Assembly: GCA_964400875.1 (NCBI GenBank)
Contig: CAYNWK010000184.1
Span: 1 to 8,548, forward strand
Source of the DNA: CAYNWK01 sp964400875
Lineage (GTDB): Bacteria > Chloroflexota > Anaerolineae > Anaerolineales > UBA4823
Direction: 5' to 3'
Length of the DNA stretch: 8,548 nucleotides
The position numbers and the translations under genes are program-made. A model generated the notes under the pieces. The model did no database searches, was not told the origin of the DNA, and saw only the letters and a list, made by a program, of their open reading frames with translations. This document shows, piece after piece, positions 5,564 through 8,548 of the stretch. How positions within the stretch are numbered: the stretch's first letter is position 1; each line of letters starts with the position of its first letter.

Positions 5564-5592
5564 AAAACCATCACTTTGTGGATGGTTTTTTT
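5564..5592 (+). terminator. Intrinsic terminator after TA-B (probably works in both directions)
   Basis: AAAACCATC (5564-5572) pairs with GATGGTTTT (5581-5589) around an 8-nt loop, and a run of seven T follows (5586-5592). On the minus strand the stem is followed by a weaker T-rich tract, so it may also end transcripts of the convergent TA-C pair. It is about 180 nt after the TA-B stop. Confidence 0.75.
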
Positions 5593-5654
5593 GCTACTCT
5601 TGCGATTTGCCTTATTTCCCTCTATCAGGCTGTCCTCTCATCGTTTGTCAGGGA

Positions 5655-6051
5655 TTACTTGCTATTCCAGATTACTTCCACCTCGTAGCTGGAGATGTTT
5701 TCGTCGGTGGTCAAAATGGGCATTTTCTCCATTTGACTCTGGGCGATTAACAACCGATCAAACAGGTCGCGGTGGATCTCCGGCAGCGAATACACTCGCA
5801 GGGCATGGCTGAGCTGAACAGGAAGCCCTTGCAAGTGATGCAAGGTTAGACGGTCGGCCACATATTGCTCTAGGGGGCTCCGGGAGGGACAACCTGCCCA
5901 GTGCAGCTTTGATAGCGATCTCCCAGGCACTGGCGGCGCTCAGGGAGATTTGGTTATTCCCATCTGCGATGATCGCCCGGACACTCTCAGACAATTTTGG
6001 ATCATCCACGTTCCACCAGAGAAAGGTATGGGTGTCCAGCAGGGCTTTCAC
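5655..6051 (-). pseudogene. TA-C toxin, PIN-domain VapC-like ribonuclease, frameshifted
   Basis: Two overlapping minus-strand frames together make one PIN toxin of about 130 residues. The first, from GTG at 6049-6051, reads LLDTHTFLWW (D6), then SAASAWEIAIKAALGRLSLPE (E44). The rest lies in another frame: LEQYVADRLTLHHLQGLP, RVYSLPEIHRDLFDRLLIAQ with the third acidic residue, and ILTTDENIS, ending at 5655. The switch is at 5873-5877, where five G (plus strand) stand; with four, the product would read SLPEPLEQYVAD without a break. As written, the first frame runs to an unrelated stop at 5758 and lacks the second half of the active site. The GTG start overlaps the antitoxin stop (GTGA). It is either a recent null mutation or a homopolymer sequencing error. 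The family call is firm. Confidence 0.85.
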
Positions 6052-6272
6052 AGCTCTTCAAACTCCGGCAGGGGTTCATCGAAATCAGGAGCTATCACAA
6101 TTTTACCGGCGTCGTTTCCGGGTGTACGGGGCTTTGGCTGTGGCTGGTATGGCAACAAGCGGGCGACGGGCTGGCCTGCCTTGGCGATCACCACCTCCTC
6201 CCCATTCATAACTCGTTGGAGCAACCTGGACAGATGGGTTTTAGCTTCGTGAATGTTTACTTGCAAGGTCAT
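6048..6272 (-). CDS. TA-C antitoxin, Phd/YefM family (74 aa)
   Basis: MTLQVNIHEAKTHLSRLLQR (residues 1-20) and GEEVVIAKAGQPVARLLPY (24-42) are the hallmark N-terminal fold of Phd/YefM antitoxins, which dimerise, bind the operator and repress their operon. The acidic C-terminal tail (about residues 53-74, DFDEPLPEFEEL) is the part that wraps the toxin. Length is typical. The ATG (6270-6272) is preceded on the minus strand by GGGAGGT at 6278-6284, five nt away. The stop overlaps the toxin GTG. This antitoxin differs in fold from those of TA-A and TA-B. It looks intact although its toxin is frameshifted, so it may persist as a lone regulator or as an antidote to related toxins. Confidence 0.88.
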   Translation of the reverse strand: MTLQVNIHEAKTHLSRLLQRVMNGEEVVIAKAGQPVARLLPYQPQPKPRTPGNDAGKIVIAPDFDEPLPEFEEL

Positions 6273-6289
6273 AGCACACCTCCCTCAAT

Positions 6290-6318
6290 ATTATCAACGA
6301 AGCTAAGAACTAAGTTAA
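6290..6318 (-). promoter_or_regulatory. Possible TA-C promoter
   Basis: On the minus strand TTAACT (6313-6318) and GATAAT (6290-6295) are 17 nt apart, matching the consensus at 4 of 6 and 5 of 6 positions. Transcription would start only about 11 nt before the antitoxin ATG, close to the ribosome binding site, so an upstream alternative (for example around TATATT near 6316-6322) is also possible. Confidence 0.3.
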
Positions 6319-6578
6319 TATATCCGCGTCTACGATCTTTCAGAAGTATCGGACCCTACCTCAGCTAACACTTGATGAAACTGCTGTCGAATCTTGTCCA
6401 AAGAGAGAATCTACTCTCGAGCATGTGCGCGCATATAGTTTGCCGCTTGCATTTGAAATACTCACCACCCTGGCAGCGATCACCTGGATCCAACACAGGC
6501 TCAGGACGGACCCTCGGAGGGTATTTAGGTGCTGCGCCAACCTTGCCCAGTTCTTCATCCAACCTGCCGCCCGCGCGC
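6319..6578. other. Stretch without a recognisable gene
   Basis: Between the TA-C promoter region and the end of the truncated ParB-fold gene I find no convincing gene. Several frames of 60-95 codons are open on both strands, but none has a good start site or a sequence I recognise, and they overlap each other. It may hold the decayed 3' end of the ParB-fold gene or remnants of an insertion. A minus-strand segment (about 6420-6450) reads FKCKRQTICAHMLE, faintly like a CxH zinc motif, but without a supporting domain. Confidence 0.4.
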
Positions 6579-7076
6579 TCACTGACAATCTAGAGCGGTT
6601 ATTGATGGGATTGTGCGTCCTTTTTTGCTCCAAACCCATTCGGTTACGCGGGCCTCGATTACCCGGTTTCCCAGGTAACGAGCGACCGAAGCACGATGAT
6701 GCCCATCAAGGATGAAGTAACGCTCTCCGACCTTGTAGACCTCGATGGGGGGGAGGCCACGCGGGCCCTGCATCAGGGTATAGATGGTTCTCCAGCGGTT
6801 CTCAAGCCGGGAAGATAGCGGCAGCAAGGAACGCGTAAACAGTTCGTGCTTTCCAACGCTGCCGACGATCTGATCGAGCCGGATCTCTTGCCGTCCCCTT
6901 TTAATTCGGGTGACGAGATGCAATTCCGTTTTCACCCTTTCAAAGGGCAGCAGGTGGTTCGGGCGTCCGGTTATTCGCCGGAAGAAGGCCTGGAGCCGCC
7001 CTCGATGCAGAGCCGTCTGGAACTCGCTGGGCGCAATCATTCCCCAGCCTAAATAGCCATTTAAATATCGTTCCAT
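6579..7076 (-). CDS. ParB/sulfiredoxin-fold protein with DGHHR motif, probably C-terminally truncated (165 aa)
   Basis: The ATG (7074-7076) has AAGGAG upstream on the minus strand. Residues 1-60 (MERYLNGYLGWGMIAPSEFQ onward) are a conserved-looking N-terminal helical region. The ParB-like core follows: EIRLDQIVGSVGK (64-76), then LPPIEVYKVGERYFILDGHHR (108-128) and ASVARYLGNRVIEARVTEW (129-147). The DGHHR sequence takes the place of the GERR box of partition proteins, and no helix-turn-helix follows, so this is not a chromosome-partition ParB. I recall similar Chloroflexota proteins continuing well past the TE(V/W) segment; here the frame changes character at residue 147 (VWSKKGRTIPSITALDCQ) and stops, suggesting the C-terminal part was lost near position 6640. 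Function is unknown; nucleotide binding or a regulatory role is possible from the fold. Confidence 0.7.
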   Translation of the reverse strand: MERYLNGYLGWGMIAPSEFQTALHRGRLQAFFRRITGRPNHLLPFERVKTELHLVTRIKRGRQEIRLDQIVGSVGKHELFTRSLLPLSSRLENRWRTIYTLMQGPRGLPPIEVYKVGERYFILDGHHRASVARYLGNRVIEARVTEWVWSKKGRTIPSITALDCQ

Positions 7077-7125
7077 GTCACGCTCCTTTCCAAAACAGGA
7101 ATGAGGGCTTGCTTCGTATGTATGA

Positions 7126-7167
7126 TAAAAAATTAACTCTCCGCCTGCATCAGGCAGGTGGAGAGTT
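7126..7167 (-). terminator. Intrinsic terminator of the DUF6544 gene
   Basis: AACTCTCCGCCTG (7135-7147) pairs with CAGGTGGAGAGTT (7155-7167) over 13 positions with one G-T wobble and a 7-nt loop. Read on the minus strand, the stem is followed by a TTTTTT run (7126-7132 region). It lies about 55 nt beyond the stop of the minus-strand gene ending at 7221, and insulates it from the ParB-fold gene downstream. Confidence 0.75.
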
Positions 7168-7220
7168 TTGGATTAGCCGAGGTGGGAGATTTAATCCTGG
7201 TCAGGTGTCCAGGTTGCCTC

Positions 7221-8030
7221 TCATTTGCCCCGGGCCCGGATGTACTTCCCTACATCTACGTTCAGCACGATTTCATCCACGTCGAAGACGACCCAGGGCG
7301 TGCCTTCATCGAACCAGGTGATCGATGTCTTGGACATGGTGGGATTCCCGTTGACAACATCCCACTCCAGGATCTTGGGGATCCACAGGGTCTTTGCCTG
7401 GTCTGCCTCCCCCTTGTAGCGCATGGCCTCCAGCATGTCCAACATGCCGCTCTCGGGATCAAAACGCGCTACGAGAGTTTGCTCGCCGTCCTCGAAAGGG
7501 ACGATCAACAGGGCGGTGGTCGCGTCCACCGGCTCCCAGCGCACGCGCGGATCGGTCAGGAAGAGGGAGGCGAACCAGGTCGACTCGCCCCACAAGCCCA
7601 GGTTGGCGCCCTGGTTGATCTTCGGACCTTCGAAGGTGCCGAAAGGCAGTTCCATCAGGCCCTGCCCATCCAAATAGCGTTCGTTGACGCGCATGATCGG
7701 GAAGCCGAAGAAGGTTGTTTCGATGTAGTGCCGGCAACCCTGCCCGGCCTGGTGGGTAAAGCGGAAGCGCGCCGGGAAGATTAACCCCACGATCCGCATC
7801 CTGGCCCGTCCGCTAATTACCGCGGAGGTAACGACGGGCGCGTTCTCGCCGTAGAGCTGGCGGTAGAAGCGCTCGACAGGGGCCGGCAAATCCTCAGGAA
7901 GAGGGACGGTTTCCAGCTGCGGCTGCTGTTGGGGGAAAGCGGCGAAAGGTGCAGGCTTGATCCGCAATCCCACCCAGGCGAGTAAAAAAAGAACAGCGAG
8001 GATGCCAACCAGGATGATGACGATTTTCAT
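7221..8030 (-). CDS. Membrane-anchored DUF6544-family protein (269 aa)
   Basis: Residues 3-22 (IVIILVGILAVLFLLAWVGL) are one hydrophobic segment, a membrane anchor or uncleaved signal. A Pro/Gln-rich linker (26-50) follows, then a long domain outside the membrane. LPAPVERFYRQLYGENAPVV (48-67), ISGRARMRIVGLIFPARFRF (72-91), YIETTFFGFPIMRVNERYLDG (102-122) and GANLGLWGESTWF (141-153) with DPRVRWEP (160-167) match what I remember of the DUF6544 family. Function of that family is not known to me; the beta-rich, lipoprotein-like pattern could bind a lipid or small molecule, which is a guess. The ATG at 8028-8030 has a modest AGAGAG site. The gene stands alone on the minus strand with a terminator behind it and looks like a resident chromosomal gene, unlike the TA region. 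Confidence 0.8.
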   Translation of the reverse strand: MKIVIILVGILAVLFLLAWVGLRIKPAPFAAFPQQQPQLETVPLPEDLPAPVERFYRQLYGENAPVVTSAVISGRARMRIVGLIFPARFRFTHQAGQGCRHYIETTFFGFPIMRVNERYLDGQGLMELPFGTFEGPKINQGANLGLWGESTWFASLFLTDPRVRWEPVDATTALLIVPFEDGEQTLVARFDPESGMLDMLEAMRYKGEADQAKTLWIPKILEWDVVNGNPTMSKTSITWFDEGTPWVVFDVDEIVLNVDVGKYIRARGK

Positions 8031-8078
8031 ATTAATCTCTCTTTAAACTACTGCTTCATGGACAAATGATATCAAAAC

Positions 8079-8111
8079 CACTCCCCAGCTGTATCGGTCA
8101 GCTGGGGAGTG
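8079..8111 (-). terminator. Perfect 13-bp stem-loop, probable terminator-type hairpin upstream of the DUF6544 gene
   Basis: CACTCCCCAGCTG (8079-8091) and its exact reverse complement (8099-8111) enclose a 7-nt loop. On the minus strand the stem is followed by GTTTTGATAT, a short T-rich tract, so it would end a minus-strand transcript coming from beyond 8111. No gene for such a transcript is recognised in the rest of the window. It ends about 48 nt before the DUF6544 start and could also act in that leader. Confidence 0.55.
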
Positions 8112-8495
8112 TTCGACCTGTGCGGTTGGGTAGTTCTTGGGTCAACAACCCCATAAATAAATTTAGGGGCTTGTCCTTCCAAATTTCGTCCTTTTGGACG
8201 GCAGGAGAGAGTGCCTTGAAAAACTGTTTGCTCTACAGCCTACGACGGAGGACCTTAGCCATACGAAGCCGAGTTATGCACCAACACTTGGAGGCAACTA
8301 AGCAGGTTGACACGGGGAGAACATTTCCCCGCCAGGTTTCCAGGCCTGGAGCTACTTCTGGTCTTGAACCGCTTATGTTCTGCTCATCGCTCTGCGCAGC
8401 ACAGCGACAAGCTCAACTACAGCGCCAGGCGTTTCGGCCTTGCAAATCAACACCAGGGTGCCATTGGTTCAATTTTTCCACGCAAGGAGGTAGGT
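8112..8495. other. Gene-free stretch with several small hairpins
   Basis: No convincing protein is seen. A 160-codon plus-strand frame crosses it but begins inside the hairpin region, has no ribosome site, and its residue composition is not protein-like. Hairpins are visible at 8149-8169 (CCCC, one bulged A, TAAA; loop TAAA; TTTA, GGGG), 8187-8200 (CGTCC-TTTT-GGACG), 8313-8331 (CGGGGA...TCCCCG) and a 12-bp palindrome at 8339-8350. It may be a non-coding RNA region or the decayed body of a small mobile element. Confidence 0.4.
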
Positions 8496-8534
8496 CGCAT
8501 TCCTCCCCATGCCTGAAGGCAGGGGTCTCCTGCG
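8496..8534 (+). mobile_element. Hairpin resembling an IS200/IS605-type element end
   Basis: A compound hairpin is formed by CGCA (8496-8499) with TGCG (8531-8534), enclosing CCCC-A-TGCC (8505-8513), the loop TGAA, and GGCAGGGG (8518-8525), with one bulged A. The sequence CCTGAAGGCAGGGGTCTCC resembles, from memory, the subterminal hairpins found after tnpB genes of IS200/IS605-family elements; the frame through it reads HSSPCLKAGVSC, an ending I associate with such elements. No transposase gene is in the window, so this could be a solo end or a non-autonomous element, or the element may continue past 8548. Confidence 0.35.
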
Positions 8535-8548
8535 GCGAAATCGGATGA

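Noticed and set aside
6361..6578. SWIM-like zinc finger remnant on the minus strand (FKCKRQTICAHMLE)
   Set aside because: It lacks the paired CxC half of the motif, has no surrounding domain, and the overlapping frames are equally open. Too weak to call.
7158..7784. 208-codon plus-strand frame
   Set aside because: It lies opposite the well-supported DUF6544 gene and is a mirror frame of that G+C-rich coding sequence.
8066..8548. 160-codon open frame on the plus strand at the window's end
   Set aside because: It has no ribosome site, starts beside a perfect hairpin, runs through several other hairpins and has no protein-like pattern. Treated as non-coding.
1..8548. CRISPR arrays, tRNA or rRNA genes
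   Set aside because: No regularly spaced short repeats, no tRNA cloverleaf or rRNA-like conserved stretches were seen on either strand.

Overview
The window is GC-rich bacterial DNA with short intergenic gaps, strong AGGAGG-type ribosome binding sites and 4-nt ATGA/GTGA start-stop overlaps. Protein flavour suggests a Chloroflexota (Anaerolineae-like) genome: a DUF6544-type membrane-anchored protein, an unusual DGHHR ParB-fold protein, and an accessory operon with RadC-like and ParB-like proteins. This assignment rests on recalled family resemblance, not on a search.

Region 1 (1-3921, plus strand) is one tight, GC-rich operon: the C-terminal end of a RadC/JAB-type metalloprotein, an unknown 258-aa protein with a Cys/His cluster, an unknown 82-aa protein, a 235-aa ParB/RepB/Spo0J-type protein, a perfect 15-bp hairpin, an unknown 440-aa protein with two Cys-pair (zinc-ribbon-like) sites, and an unknown protein of about 173 residues. 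It looks like the backbone of an integrative element or plasmid, but no integrase, relaxase or replication initiator is visible here.

Region 2 (3922-6272) is more A+T-rich and holds three toxin-antitoxin modules, all with PIN-domain (VapC-like) toxins but three antitoxin types. TA-A (plus) has a CopG-like antitoxin cut short by a TGA where tryptophan is expected, and a toxin that lost its first catalytic aspartate through a 1-nt frameshift. TA-B (plus) is intact (FitA/Arc-like antitoxin plus PIN toxin) and lies between two 87-bp direct repeats made of the 3' end of the TA-A toxin gene. TA-C (minus) has an intact Phd/YefM antitoxin and a toxin broken by one extra G in a G run. An intrinsic terminator separates the convergent TA-B and TA-C. 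The TA-A antitoxin frame is open right through from the last gene of the Region 1 operon, so the boundary of the two regions is a chimeric ORF.

Region 3 (6273-8548) is sparser: about 300 bp without a recognisable gene, a 165-aa ParB-fold protein on the minus strand that appears to have lost its C-terminal part, a minus-strand DUF6544 gene with its own terminator, and a final stretch of about 520 bp with several hairpins, including one resembling an IS200/IS605-type element end.

The operon is the best candidate for an undescribed system, because four of its six proteins are unrecognised. The TA cluster is the best record of recent rearrangement and gene decay.
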